In this document: in pieces, positions 7,231 through 14,284 of the stretch
Layout: each line of letters begins with the position of its first letter
Numbering within the stretch: position 1 is the first letter of the stretch
Origin: an uncultured Campylobacter sp.
GTDB lineage: Bacteria > Actinomycetota > Actinomycetes > Mycobacteriales > Mycobacteriaceae
DNA length: 23,902 bases
Direction: 5' to 3'
NCBI GenBank assembly: GCA_946221035.1
Contig: CAMIME010000037.1
Span: 1 to 23,902 of the forward strand
Position numbers and translations under genes: made by a program
Notes under the pieces: model-generated
The model's input: only the letters and a program-made list of their open reading frames with translations
Told to the model about the DNA's origin: nothing
Databases searched by the model: none

Positions 7231-8640
7231 CTAAAAGGGCGGCTGCTCGCTCAGACCCAGCGCCTGCAGGAGCTGTTCCGCGGACCAAAACGCGATGTCC
7301 TGGCCCTTGTCGCGCAACTCGCGCGCCCGCTTCTCCTTCGACGTGACGCTGGCCCAATCGCCCACGACCAGCACGGTGGTCTTCTTGGTCACGTTCTTGC
7401 CCACTTGCCCGCCCTGCTCCGCGATGCCGGCCCACAGCTGCCCCTTGTCGTACGGGTCGAACTCGCCGGTGAGGGTCACGTGCTCGCCGTAGAGCAGCGC
7501 GTTCGGGTCGGCGTCGGGGTTCGGCTCCGGCACGGTGTCCGGCGTGGCCACCGACTGCCATGGCGCGGGGCGTTTGCTTTTCGACGGCTCCGTCGCCCGC
7601 CCCTTGCTCACCGGCCCGCCCTGGTTTGACCCGCGCGGCTGTGAGGCCGCGGCAACGGCGGCGTCGACACCGCCCTCGCTTAAACGCTGGGCCTGGGCGG
7701 CGCGCCCGGCGCCGGAGCGGTCCCGGAGCACAGGGGTCACCCGGTCCTCGTCGATCACCCCGAGCGTGAAACCGTTGTCGTGAACGAACCCGACCAGGCT
7801 GCCCGAGTAGTTGGCGTCACGAGCCAGCCCGAGCATCACGCCCGCGCACGCGGCGGCGTCCTCGCAGGCATCGTGGTGGTGGTGAAGTTCCACGCCGAAG
7901 TGCTCGGCCAGGGTCGGCAGCCTGTGGTTGGCCACGTCGAGTTTCGTTGCGCGCGCCTGCGCAAGCGTGCAGGCGAAAAGCATCCTTGGCACCTCCACCC
8001 CGGCCGCGCGGCTCGCGTCGCGCAGCGCGGACGCGTCGAACTGCGCGTTGTGGGCCACTAGCGGCAGGTCACCGACGAACTCGACCATCTTGGGAATGCA
8101 TTCCGCGACGCTCGGAGCGTCAGCCACGTCCTCGGGCCGGATGCCGTGGACGGCGATGTTGCCTTCTTCGAACGCATCCAGGCCCGCCGGCGGCTGGCAC
8201 AGCCAGGAGACGCGCTCCACTTCCTCGCCGTCGATGACCTTCACCAGCCCGATCTGGCAGATCGACCCCCAGCGGGGGTTGGCCGTTTCCACATCGAAGC
8301 CGACGAAGGAGAATCCGGGGATGCCAGCGCCGCCCGCGGCGGCAAGGGGTGCGGATTCGGGTGCGCGGCCGGCGCGGGCGTCGTCGATAAGCGAGGCGAG
8401 CGCGCGTGGGCCCTCGCTGTCGCCGGGCGCGAAGCTGATGGTGGTAGCCACCTCGCCCGCCTCGATGACGACGGCTGCGGGCCGCCACGCGTCGCCCTCG
8501 CGAACGGTGACGTCGGTGACGTCTGCGACGGCGACGGTGCGGTCGGCCCCACTGCCGTTAAGGGACGCGGCGAGCGGGGTGGGGGTGACAATCAGCTGCT
8601 CGTTCGTCGCTGAGACGGTGGCGCCGTGCGCCGAAATCAC
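7231..8640 (-). CDS. DEDDh 3'-5' exonuclease with C-terminal BRCT domain
   Basis: Residues about 112-275 form a DnaQ-like DEDDh exonuclease: FVGFDVETAN (Asp116, Glu118), VAHNAQFDASAL (Asp202) and HHHHDACEDA (His and Asp near 256-261). A Ser/Pro/Lys-rich linker follows. The last 80 or so residues (GEHVTLTGEFDPYDKGQLWA onward) look like a BRCT domain of the NAD-ligase type. The first 90 residues are a separate beta-rich segment I cannot name; it resembles the bacterial PH-like folds of other actinobacterial proteins. A role in DNA repair or nick processing is likely but the substrate is unknown. GTG 8640 overlaps the glgX stop by 4 bases (GTGA), with GAGAGGG before it, so the gene is translationally coupled to glgX. 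Confidence 0.85.
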   Translation of the reverse strand: MISAHGATVSATNEQLIVTPTPLAASLNGSGADRTVAVADVTDVTVREGDAWRPAAVVIEAGEVATTISFAPGDSEGPRALASLIDDARAGRAPESAPLAAAGGAGIPGFSFVGFDVETANPRWGSICQIGLVKVIDGEEVERVSWLCQPPAGLDAFEEGNIAVHGIRPEDVADAPSVAECIPKMVEFVGDLPLVAHNAQFDASALRDASRAAGVEVPRMLFACTLAQARATKLDVANHRLPTLAEHFGVELHHHHDACEDAAACAGVMLGLARDANYSGSLVGFVHDNGFTLGVIDEDRVTPVLRDRSGAGRAAQAQRLSEGGVDAAVAAASQPRGSNQGGPVSKGRATEPSKSKRPAPWQSVATPDTVPEPNPDADPNALLYGEHVTLTGEFDPYDKGQLWAGIAEQGGQVGKNVTKKTTVLVVGDWASVTSKEKRARELRDKGQDIAFWSAEQLLQALGLSEQPPF

Positions 8641-10811
8641 TTGTCGCCCTCTCCCGCCGGCGGCTGGGTACGCCGCAGCACCACGGTGGAGCGCTGCCCG
8701 ACGGTGATCGTGGAGCCCGCAGTGACAGCCTCTGCGCCGTCGCGGAAGCCCAGCGGCTCGGTGGTGTCCACCACGACCTCCCACTCGTTGCCGAAGCGCT
8801 CCGCGGGGATGGTGAACTCGATGTCTTCGTAGTGGGCGTTGAACATGAGCAGGAATGAATCGTCGATCACCCGCTGGCCGCGGCTGTCCGGTTCGGAGAT
8901 GGCCTCACCGTCGAGGTAGACCATCAGGCACTTGCCAAAGGCGTGGTTCCAATCATCGTCCGTCATCAGCGTGCAATCCGGCGTCAGCCACGCGATCTCG
9001 CGGCCGTGCTCCTCGTCGCCCAGCGCGCCCCCGCCAAGGAAGCGGCGCCGGCGGAACACCGGGTGATCCTTGCGCAGCTGGATCAGGCGACGGGTGAAGT
9101 CGTGCAGGTCGGACGCCTCCTCGAGCTTCGACCAGTCCATCCACGCGATCTCGTTGTCCTGGCAGTAGACGTTGTTATTGCCGCCCTGGGTGCGAGCGAT
9201 CTCGTCGCCGTGCGCGAGCATCGGGGTGCCCTGGGACAGAAGAAGGGTGGTGAGGAAGTTGCGGCGCTGGCGGGCGCGCAGCTCGAGCACCTGCGGATCC
9301 TCGCTCGGACCTTCCTCGCCGCAGTTCCAGGAACGGTTGTGGCTCTCGCCGTCGCGGTTGTCTTCCCCGTTGTCCTCGTTGTGCTTCTCGTTGTAGCTGA
9401 CCAGGTCGTTCAGCGTAAACCCGTCGTGGGCGGTGATGAAGTTGATCGAGTGCGTCGGGCGGCGGCCGTTGTGCTGGTACAGGTCGGAAGAACCCGTGAG
9501 GCGGGACGCGAACTCTCCCAGGGTGGAGTCCTCGCCGCGCCAGAAATCGCGCATGGTGTCGCGGTACTTACCGTTCCACTCGCTCCACAGGGAGGGGAAG
9601 TTGCCCACCTGGTAGCCGCCTTCACCCACATCCCACGGCTCGGCGATGAGCTTCACCTGGCTCACCACCGGGTCCTGCTGCACGAGGTCGAAGAAGGTGG
9701 CCAGGCGGTCCACATCCGAAAACTCGCGGGCCAGGGTAGAAGCCAGGTCGAAGCGGAAGCCATCGACGTGCATGTCGGTGACCCAGTAGCGCAGGCTGTC
9801 CATGATCAGTTGCAGCGAGTGCGGCTGGCGCACGTTGAAGGAGTTACCTGTGCCGGTGTAGTCCATGTAATGGAACTTGTCGCCGTCGACCAACCGGTAG
9901 TAGGCCTCGTTGTCAATACCGCGGAAAGCGATTGTCGGGCCCATGTGGTTGCCCTCGGCGGTGTGGTTGTACACCACGTCCAGGATGACCTCCATGCCCG
10001 CCTCGTGGTAGGCGCGCACGAGCTGCTTGAACTCAGCCACCGCGTCCCCGGGTGCGTCCGAGGAGGCGTAGTTGTTCTCCGGGGCGAAGAATCCGAAGGT
10101 GTTGTAGCCCCAGTAGTTCCGTAGCCCCAGGTCACGCAGTCGATCGTCCTGCAGGAACTGGTGGACCGGCAGCAGCTCGATGGAGGTGACGCCGAGGTCC
10201 TTCAGATAGTCGATCATCGCCGGGTGCGCCATGCCGGCGTAGGTGCCGCGCAGCTGCTCCGGGATGTCGGGGTGCGTCTGCGTCATGCCCTTGACGTGAC
10301 ACTCGTAAATCACCGTCTCCTCGTCCGGGATGCGCGGTGCACGGTCGTCGCCCCAGTCGAAGAACGGGTTGATTACCACGGACAACATGGTGTGGCCCAG
10401 CGAATCCTCTTCGTTGCGGCCCGTGCCCGGCTCCTCGGCGTGGATGTCGTAGGAGAACAGGGAGGAGTGCTGGTCGAACTCCCCGTCGAACGCCCGCGCG
10501 TATGGGTCCACCAGCAGCTTGTTCGGGTCGCAGCGCTTCCCATCGTTCGGGTCCCACGGGCCGTGAACGCGGTAGCCGTAGCGCTGCCCGGGGCTCACAC
10601 CTGGCAGGTAGGCGTGCCAGACGAAGTTATCCACTTCCTCCAGGTTGACGCGGGTTTCGTTCCCGTCGTCGTCGATGAGGCAGAGCTCCACCGCCTCAGC
10701 TACCTGGGAAAAGAGCGCGAAGTTGGTGCCCGCGCCGTCGAAAGTGGAACCGAGGGGGTACGCGTTGCCCGGCCACACGATCGGCTGCGCATCATTGGCG
10801 GTGTCAGTCAT
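8637..10811 (-). CDS. glgX: Glycogen debranching enzyme, isoamylase type
   Basis: This enzyme hydrolyses alpha-1,6 branches of glycogen limit dextrins, feeding maltodextrin use and the TreYZ trehalose route. The N-terminal CBM48-like domain (about residues 11-110, GSTFDGAGTNFALFS) is followed by a GH13 barrel: DVVYNHTAEG (278-287), GFRFDLAS with nucleophile Asp355, LIAEPWD with acid Glu391, and ITAHDGF with Asp463. Length is 724 residues, usual for GlgX. ATG 10811 follows a TAGGAT -10 by eight bases, so the mRNA is probably leaderless. The TetR gene ends 38 bases upstream on the same strand and could regulate or be cotranscribed with it. Confidence 0.93.
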   Translation of the reverse strand: MTDTANDAQPIVWPGNAYPLGSTFDGAGTNFALFSQVAEAVELCLIDDDGNETRVNLEEVDNFVWHAYLPGVSPGQRYGYRVHGPWDPNDGKRCDPNKLLVDPYARAFDGEFDQHSSLFSYDIHAEEPGTGRNEEDSLGHTMLSVVINPFFDWGDDRAPRIPDEETVIYECHVKGMTQTHPDIPEQLRGTYAGMAHPAMIDYLKDLGVTSIELLPVHQFLQDDRLRDLGLRNYWGYNTFGFFAPENNYASSDAPGDAVAEFKQLVRAYHEAGMEVILDVVYNHTAEGNHMGPTIAFRGIDNEAYYRLVDGDKFHYMDYTGTGNSFNVRQPHSLQLIMDSLRYWVTDMHVDGFRFDLASTLAREFSDVDRLATFFDLVQQDPVVSQVKLIAEPWDVGEGGYQVGNFPSLWSEWNGKYRDTMRDFWRGEDSTLGEFASRLTGSSDLYQHNGRRPTHSINFITAHDGFTLNDLVSYNEKHNEDNGEDNRDGESHNRSWNCGEEGPSEDPQVLELRARQRRNFLTTLLLSQGTPMLAHGDEIARTQGGNNNVYCQDNEIAWMDWSKLEEASDLHDFTRRLIQLRKDHPVFRRRRFLGGGALGDEEHGREIAWLTPDCTLMTDDDWNHAFGKCLMVYLDGEAISEPDSRGQRVIDDSFLLMFNAHYEDIEFTIPAERFGNEWEVVVDTTEPLGFRDGAEAVTAGSTITVGQRSTVVLRRTQPPAGEGDK

Positions 10812-10819
10812 GGGGCCAA

Positions 10820-10825
10820 ATCCTA
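10820..10825 (-). promoter_or_regulatory. glgX -10 hexamer (leaderless)
   Basis: TAGGAT on the minus strand sits exactly eight bases before ATG 10811. There is no Shine-Dalgarno in between. Confidence 0.5.
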
Positions 10826-10849
10826 TCGCATCACGCGCCCATCTCCCTG

Positions 10850-11437
10850 TCAGTGCGTGGCCGCGCGAACCACCATCCCATCCAGCAAATATTCAACGGC
10901 GCGAGCGTGCGCCTGCTGGGCAGCGGCGGCGTCCGCGTCGTCCGCGCCACCGGGCAGCCCGGTAAGTTCCGCCAGCTGCGCGCTCGACTGGTGCACCGCG
11001 GCCTCGCCGATAGTGAGGTGGAGCAGGCCGAGCGCGACGGCGCGGATGTGATCTCCGGCCACCTGCCCGTCTGCGGTTTCCGCGGCGAAGGCCTCCACCG
11101 CCTCCTCGAAGCGGTGGGAGAGGGCCTCCCGGACCGGTGAGCCCGGCTGCCCAACCGCGGCAACCAGCACCTCCGCACCGTCGCGGACCCCGAGCGTCAC
11201 CTCGCGCAGGCGGGCGCTGAGGACGGCGGGGTCGGGCACGGAGTCGTCGAAAAGCGGCTGCACTATTGCCTGCGCCATGGACGCGATGAGCTCCTGCTTG
11301 TTCGCAATGTGCCAGTACAGCGCGCCAGGCGCGACGCCGAGTGCGGCAGCGACTCGGCGCATGGACACGTCGCCGAGACCGTACTCAGCGAGGATGGCCA
11401 GCGCCGCGTCGGTGATTCGCTCTGGCGATAGCTGCAT
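10850..11437 (-). CDS. TetR-family transcriptional regulator
   Basis: The N-terminus is a TetR helix-turn-helix: ITDAALAILAEYGLGDVSMR followed by RVAAALGVAPGALYWHIANK (about residues 7-47). The helical C-terminal ligand-binding part is variable. The product is about 195 residues, usual for the family. ATG 11437 (MQLSPERIT) follows a TACAGT -10 by eight bases, so the mRNA is probably leaderless; an upstream extension with RARARL lacks support. glgX lies immediately downstream on the same strand and a lipoprotein gene is divergent. These, and the inverted repeat at 11503-11541, are the obvious candidate targets. The ligand cannot be inferred. Confidence 0.87.
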   Translation of the reverse strand: MQLSPERITDAALAILAEYGLGDVSMRRVAAALGVAPGALYWHIANKQELIASMAQAIVQPLFDDSVPDPAVLSARLREVTLGVRDGAEVLVAAVGQPGSPVREALSHRFEEAVEAFAAETADGQVAGDHIRAVALGLLHLTIGEAAVHQSSAQLAELTGLPGGADDADAAAAQQAHARAVEYLLDGMVVRAATH

Positions 11438-11445
11438 ACGGCCAC

Positions 11446-11451
11446 ACTGTA
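11446..11451 (-). promoter_or_regulatory. -10 hexamer of the TetR gene (leaderless)
   Basis: TACAGT on the minus strand is eight bases from ATG 11437, the same geometry as at ilvA and glgX. Confidence 0.5.
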
Positions 11452-11502
11452 GTCGGGCACGCGCCCGGGCCATTCGGCTAGTTCACAGAAACCAGACAGA
11501 AC

Positions 11503-11541
11503 AATCGCACCGCAGTGGCACCGGTTGGCCAGTGTGCGATT
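11503..11541. promoter_or_regulatory. Long-spaced inverted repeat, candidate operator
   Basis: AATCGCAC (11503-11510) and GTGCGATT (11534-11541) are perfect 8-base inverted arms separated by 23 bases. An inner TGGC / GCCA pair shares the same axis. It lies between the divergent TetR and lipoprotein genes and abuts the candidate -10 at 11544, so a bound protein would block that promoter. Binding by the neighbouring TetR protein is an inference. Confidence 0.35.
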
Positions 11542-11543
11542 GC

Positions 11544-11549
11544 TACTAT
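11544..11549 (+). promoter_or_regulatory. Candidate -10 hexamer for the lipoprotein operon
   Basis: TACTAT fits TANNNT. It implies a transcript starting around 11556-11557, about 75 bases before the lipoprotein GTG and only some 5 bases before the small ORF at 11562. No well-spaced -35 is seen. Confidence 0.4.
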
Positions 11550-11561
11550 TTCCTGCAGCAC

Positions 11562-11615
11562 ATGCCCGGTTCGATTTCGGGCGCCCCGGCCGGCTCTGCG
11601 CCGGGGCACGACTAG
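11562..11615 (+). CDS. Possible 17-residue upstream ORF
   Basis: ATG 11562 opens a frame encoding MPGSISGAPAGSAPGHD. It ends in TAG 11613-11615, which overlaps the AGGAGGA Shine-Dalgarno (11614-11620) of the lipoprotein gene. It starts close to the inferred transcript end, so it could be read from an almost leaderless start and feed ribosomes to the lipoprotein. Two hairpins lie within it. Its translation is unproven and a chance ORF is possible. Confidence 0.3.
   Translation: MPGSISGAPAGSAPGHD
11564..11607 (+). promoter_or_regulatory. Two adjacent hairpins in the lipoprotein 5' UTR
   Basis: Hairpin one pairs GCCCG (11564-11568) with CGGGC (11578-11582). Hairpin two pairs GCCCCGGC (11583-11590) with GCCGGGGC (11600-11607). 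They stack end to end and finish 6 bases before the Shine-Dalgarno. No T-run follows, so they look like a leader RNA structure rather than a terminator. Confidence 0.45.
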
Positions 11616-11630
11616 GAGGAAAGAATCATC

Positions 11631-12377
11631 GTGAGGTTGCACACCACAAAGACGACTGCTGTTTGCGCATCCGCCCTCGCACTCGTGCTCCCGCTGACCG
11701 CCTGCGGCTCGTCCGACGACGCAGCCTCCGGCGGGCTGTCCACCGCGGCTGAGGCACCGGGCTCGGCGGAGACCTCAGCTGTTGACGGGGCGTCCTCCGA
11801 GACCGCAGATGTCGCCTCCGAGACCACCACGCCGGAGGGTTCCACGGCGACGGAGACGACCCGGGTGACGTCGAAGAATAACGAGAAGAAGAACGACAAG
11901 ACCACCGCGAAGAAGGAAAACCAGGCCGCGGGCAACCAGGGCGAGGCACCCACGATCGCGAACCCGTTTGAAAACGGTATGCCGAAGAACACCAACCAGC
12001 CGCTCGCCAGCGGGAAGGAGGGTTCGGAGGCGGACCGCAAGCAGATGGAAGAGACCGCTCGCGCGGTGCTTAACCCGCCGTCGTTCGCGGAGTGGACGAG
12101 CACCATCCTGGACAACTCGTGCAAGGCCGTCGTCGACCCGATGATGGATGAGCTCAACCGCCAGGGCCTGACGTTGGAGCAGGTGGAGGAGGCCGGTCGT
12201 CTGGCCGAGTCCCAGGGCCAGGCAATCGAACTGCCGCGCACGGAGGTACGTATCGACGATGTCCGTGTCGACGGCAACCGCGCATCCGCCAGCCTGACCG
12301 CAAAGAGCGATAGCGGCGAGCAGACCGAGACCATGATCTTTGAGAAGGAAGACGGCCGCTGGAAGCTCTGCAACTAA
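11631..12377 (+). CDS. Putative lipoprotein with Thr/Ser/Lys-rich linker
   Basis: The signal peptide ends in a lipobox, LPLTAC, with Cys25 as the predicted lipidated residue; the diacylglyceryl transferase gene lgt is elsewhere in this window. A low-complexity linker (about residues 26-105) is first Ser/Thr/Glu-rich, then Lys/Asn-rich. The last 110 or so residues form a small folded domain with two cysteines (DNSCKAVVDP and the final WKLCN) and a pattern of repeated strands ending in DGRWKLC. This resembles the NTF2-like/DUF4878-type domains of actinobacterial lipoproteins. GTG 11631 is preceded by AGGAGGA with 10-base spacing. The membrane-protein gene starts one base after the stop. The function is unknown. 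Confidence 0.82.
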   Translation: MRLHTTKTTAVCASALALVLPLTACGSSDDAASGGLSTAAEAPGSAETSAVDGASSETADVASETTTPEGSTATETTRVTSKNNEKKNDKTTAKKENQAAGNQGEAPTIANPFENGMPKNTNQPLASGKEGSEADRKQMEETARAVLNPPSFAEWTSTILDNSCKAVVDPMMDELNRQGLTLEQVEEAGRLAESQGQAIELPRTEVRIDDVRVDGNRASASLTAKSDSGEQTETMIFEKEDGRWKLCN

Positions 12378-12378
12378 G

Positions 12379-12954
12379 GTGCGTCGACGCCAGGCACTAG
12401 GGCCTTTAGTTGGGGCGGGTGCGGGGCTTGTTGCCCTCGCACTCGCTTTTGGCGTCCTCGGGGGAGTGTGGTGGGGTGCGTCGCGGCCCGCGTATCTCGC
12501 CGAGGTCGCCGATGGCGGGGTGCGCATCGACTCCGCGGCGAGTCCGGTCAACACCGAGTTCGCCGCTTTCGGCTGGTTCGCGGTGATCACCGGGCTCATC
12601 GGCACCCTGCTCGCCGCCGCGGCGTGGCGTGTCACGCGCCGCCGCGGCATCGGAGGTGCCGGGTGGCTGTGGTGGCTCATCGTCTGCGCCGCCGCCGCAG
12701 CGCTGACGGTGTTCGTCTTCGGCAACTGGTCCGCCCTCATGTTCCACCAGGTGCCGAGCCACGAGGAGCTTGAGTTGCTTAGCGACGGCTCACGTTTCCA
12801 CCTCATCCCTCCAATCAACCCCGGGGCGGGCTGGCTCGCGGGGCCGTTCACCGCGGCGCTGGGCTATTGGTGCGCGAACGCGCTTAGCCCCGCGGAGCCG
12901 GCTAGTCCCGCGGCGGCCACTGCACCGCAGAGTGCCCCTGCAGCTGCCGGCTGA
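12379..12954 (+). CDS. Four-helix membrane protein, unknown function
   Basis: A 191-residue protein starting at GTG 12379, one base after the lipoprotein stop, so it is surely cotranscribed with it. Hydrophobic segments lie near residues 10-32, 61-82, 92-113 and 150-170. A hydrophilic, probably extracytoplasmic loop (RPAYLAEVADGGVRIDSAAS) follows the first helix, and an Ala/Pro-rich tail closes the protein. The pattern resembles small actinobacterial membrane proteins of DUF2567 type, but I am not certain of that family. Its last 53 bases overlap the 3' end of the opposing YbjN-type gene. Confidence 0.75.
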   Translation: MRRRQALGPLVGAGAGLVALALAFGVLGGVWWGASRPAYLAEVADGGVRIDSAASPVNTEFAAFGWFAVITGLIGTLLAAAAWRVTRRRGIGGAGWLWWLIVCAAAAALTVFVFGNWSALMFHQVPSHEELELLSDGSRFHLIPPINPGAGWLAGPFTAALGYWCANALSPAEPASPAAATAPQSAPAAAG

Positions 12955-13975
12955 GGTGATCGACGGTAGCCAGGCCCGCGACCAGGGACGAGACGACGAA
13001 CTGGCCGAGCTGCTGGCGAGACGCCCCACCGCCGGCCCACATCGTGCTCTCGGCGTGCAGGTGCAGGGTGCCTTCGTACTCGTGCAGGTACGTCGACGTG
13101 GTCGCGCTGCGTTCGTTGACGTCGTTGCACAACAACCAGGTGCTGAGGAAGTCGTCCCCGGCGTCAAGGCCCGTGTCCCACATCGCGGTGACCCGCGCGT
13201 AGTGGGCGGTGGCCGGGTCGCCGTCCACTGTGAGCGCGAACGGCACCCCGTTGACCCCCGTCGCCACCACGCCGTCGTCGTCATCGACCGCGTAGGCGAA
13301 TTCCACCGCCTCCAACGTGCGTGTGAGCGCGTTGGTGTCGATGGATCGAATGGTGGTGTCGGCGGGGCCGCCGGAGGCGTCGAAAAGCTCTGGTGCTTGG
13401 GTGACGTCGCGGGTTTCGCCGCGCGCCATGTGCCGCGAGGATGGGTGGCGGCCGAGGAGGATGTCCGCGTCTTGGGCGCGCATGAGCTGCGGGGGCAATG
13501 GCTGATCCAGGCGCGCGTCCAAGAAGCGTTCGCGCATGCGGGTGGAAAAGAGTGCGGCGTGCTCGAATGCGTCGGCGAGCTCGCCCGCCAGCTGGTCGTC
13601 CGTGAGCCCGTGGGTGGCGCGGATGCCGCGCCTGGTTGCTACCCGGAAATCGCCGCCGTCCCCAAGCCGGTAGGACGCGACCGGGCCGACGCGGTCGTGG
13701 TTCCAGGTGTTGAGGAATTTCGCGAGCGCCGTAGCGTGGGAAAAGTCGGTGGGGATGCGCTCGATCGTGTCCACCACGAGCATCAGCGGGCGTTCGTGGT
13801 GCATCCACAGCACGGAGGTGTAACCGTGCGCGCCCACCACGAGGCGGTCCACCCGGTCGATCTGATCCGCGGCGGAGACGACCTCAAACCCCAAGCTCTC
13901 CAGCGCCGCGGCGGCGCGTTCGAGGGTGACCTCGGCAGGCGGGGGCGAGCTCTGGGGTGCGCTGTGTCTTCCCAT
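12902..13975 (-). CDS. YbjN-domain protein, two tandem YbjN-like halves
   Basis: A 357-residue soluble protein. The N-terminal half (about residues 15-145) and the C-terminal half (about 210-345) each show the YbjN/type III chaperone-like pattern: an opening helix, beta strands, then a long helix. Each has a LNTWN or LCNDVNE motif, namely ALAKFLNTWNHDRVGP in the first half and STWLLCNDVNERS in the second. YbjN proteins are poorly characterised. The start is ATG 13975, with AAGGAGG 8 bases upstream. In C. glutamicum a protein of this type lies beside hisD; here hisD is absent and the divergent neighbour is orf1 of the old his operon. The 3' end overlaps the opposing membrane-protein gene by 53 bases. 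Confidence 0.78.
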   Translation of the reverse strand: MGRHSAPQSSPPPAEVTLERAAAALESLGFEVVSAADQIDRVDRLVVGAHGYTSVLWMHHERPLMLVVDTIERIPTDFSHATALAKFLNTWNHDRVGPVASYRLGDGGDFRVATRRGIRATHGLTDDQLAGELADAFEHAALFSTRMRERFLDARLDQPLPPQLMRAQDADILLGRHPSSRHMARGETRDVTQAPELFDASGGPADTTIRSIDTNALTRTLEAVEFAYAVDDDDGVVATGVNGVPFALTVDGDPATAHYARVTAMWDTGLDAGDDFLSTWLLCNDVNERSATTSTYLHEYEGTLHLHAESTMWAGGGASRQQLGQFVVSSLVAGLATVDHLSRQLQGHSAVQWPPRD

Positions 13976-14050
13976 CAGCCTCGCCTCCTTGCCAACTGCT
14001 TTCCGACGGTAGCGCCGTCTCCTGCTCGAAGCATAGGCTGCGGCTGCGTC

Positions 14051-14056
14051 TACACT
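14051..14056 (+). promoter_or_regulatory. -10 hexamer for the orf1-orf2 operon
   Basis: TACACT, identical to the hexamers before ilvA and the gene at 2462. Nine bases separate it from ATG 14066 of a five-codon ORF. It would drive the small membrane protein and the MFS transporter. Confidence 0.5.
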
Positions 14057-14065
14057 GTCGGCGGT

Positions 14066-14083
14066 ATGCCCGCGGCGATGTGA
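14066..14083 (+). CDS. Possible five-residue leaderless mini-ORF
   Basis: ATG-CCC-GCG-GCG-ATG-TGA (MPAAM) starts nine bases after a TACACT -10, so it could be the first codon of the transcript. Its TGA (14081-14083) runs into the AGGAGG (14083-14088) that serves GTG 14096. Termination would leave a ribosome on the Shine-Dalgarno of the next gene. Translation is unproven. Confidence 0.3.
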   Translation: MPAAM

Positions 14084-14095
14084 GGAGGTTAGTCG

Positions 14096-14284
14096 GTGGC
14101 CGGAGTCGGTCAGTCCGTATTCGAGTCGACATTCGTGATGGTGATGTTCCTGCTCGCAGGATTGCTCGTCGGCGGTGTGTGGTCGTCGTACCAGCGCGGG
14201 TCGCGCACGACGACGGCCATCCTCGCGGTGCTGGCCGCCGCCGCGTTGGTGCTTGCGGGCGTCACCTTGCTGGAGGTGAACTGA
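14096..14284 (+). CDS. Small two-helix membrane protein (orf1 of the his locus)
   Basis: A 62-residue protein with two hydrophobic segments: about residues 12-29 (FVMVMFLLAGLLVGGVW) and 40-58 (AILAVLAAAALVLAGVTLL). A short basic loop (SSYQRGSRTT) lies between them. GTG 14096 has AGGAGG 7 bases upstream. Its stop overlaps the transporter start (TGATG). It matches the position and kind of orf1 in the C. glutamicum hisDCB-orf1-orf2-hisHA-impA-hisFI operon, by remembered gene order. The function is unknown; close coupling suggests it works with the transporter. Confidence 0.75.
   Translation: MAGVGQSVFESTFVMVMFLLAGLLVGGVWSSYQRGSRTTTAILAVLAAAALVLAGVTLLEVN

Noticed and set aside
8943..10124. Long open frame (393 codons) on the plus strand opposite glgX
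   Set aside because: It is antisense to a clear glgX. The translation is Val/His/Arg/Gln-rich without recognisable motifs, as expected for an antisense shadow in high-G+C DNA.
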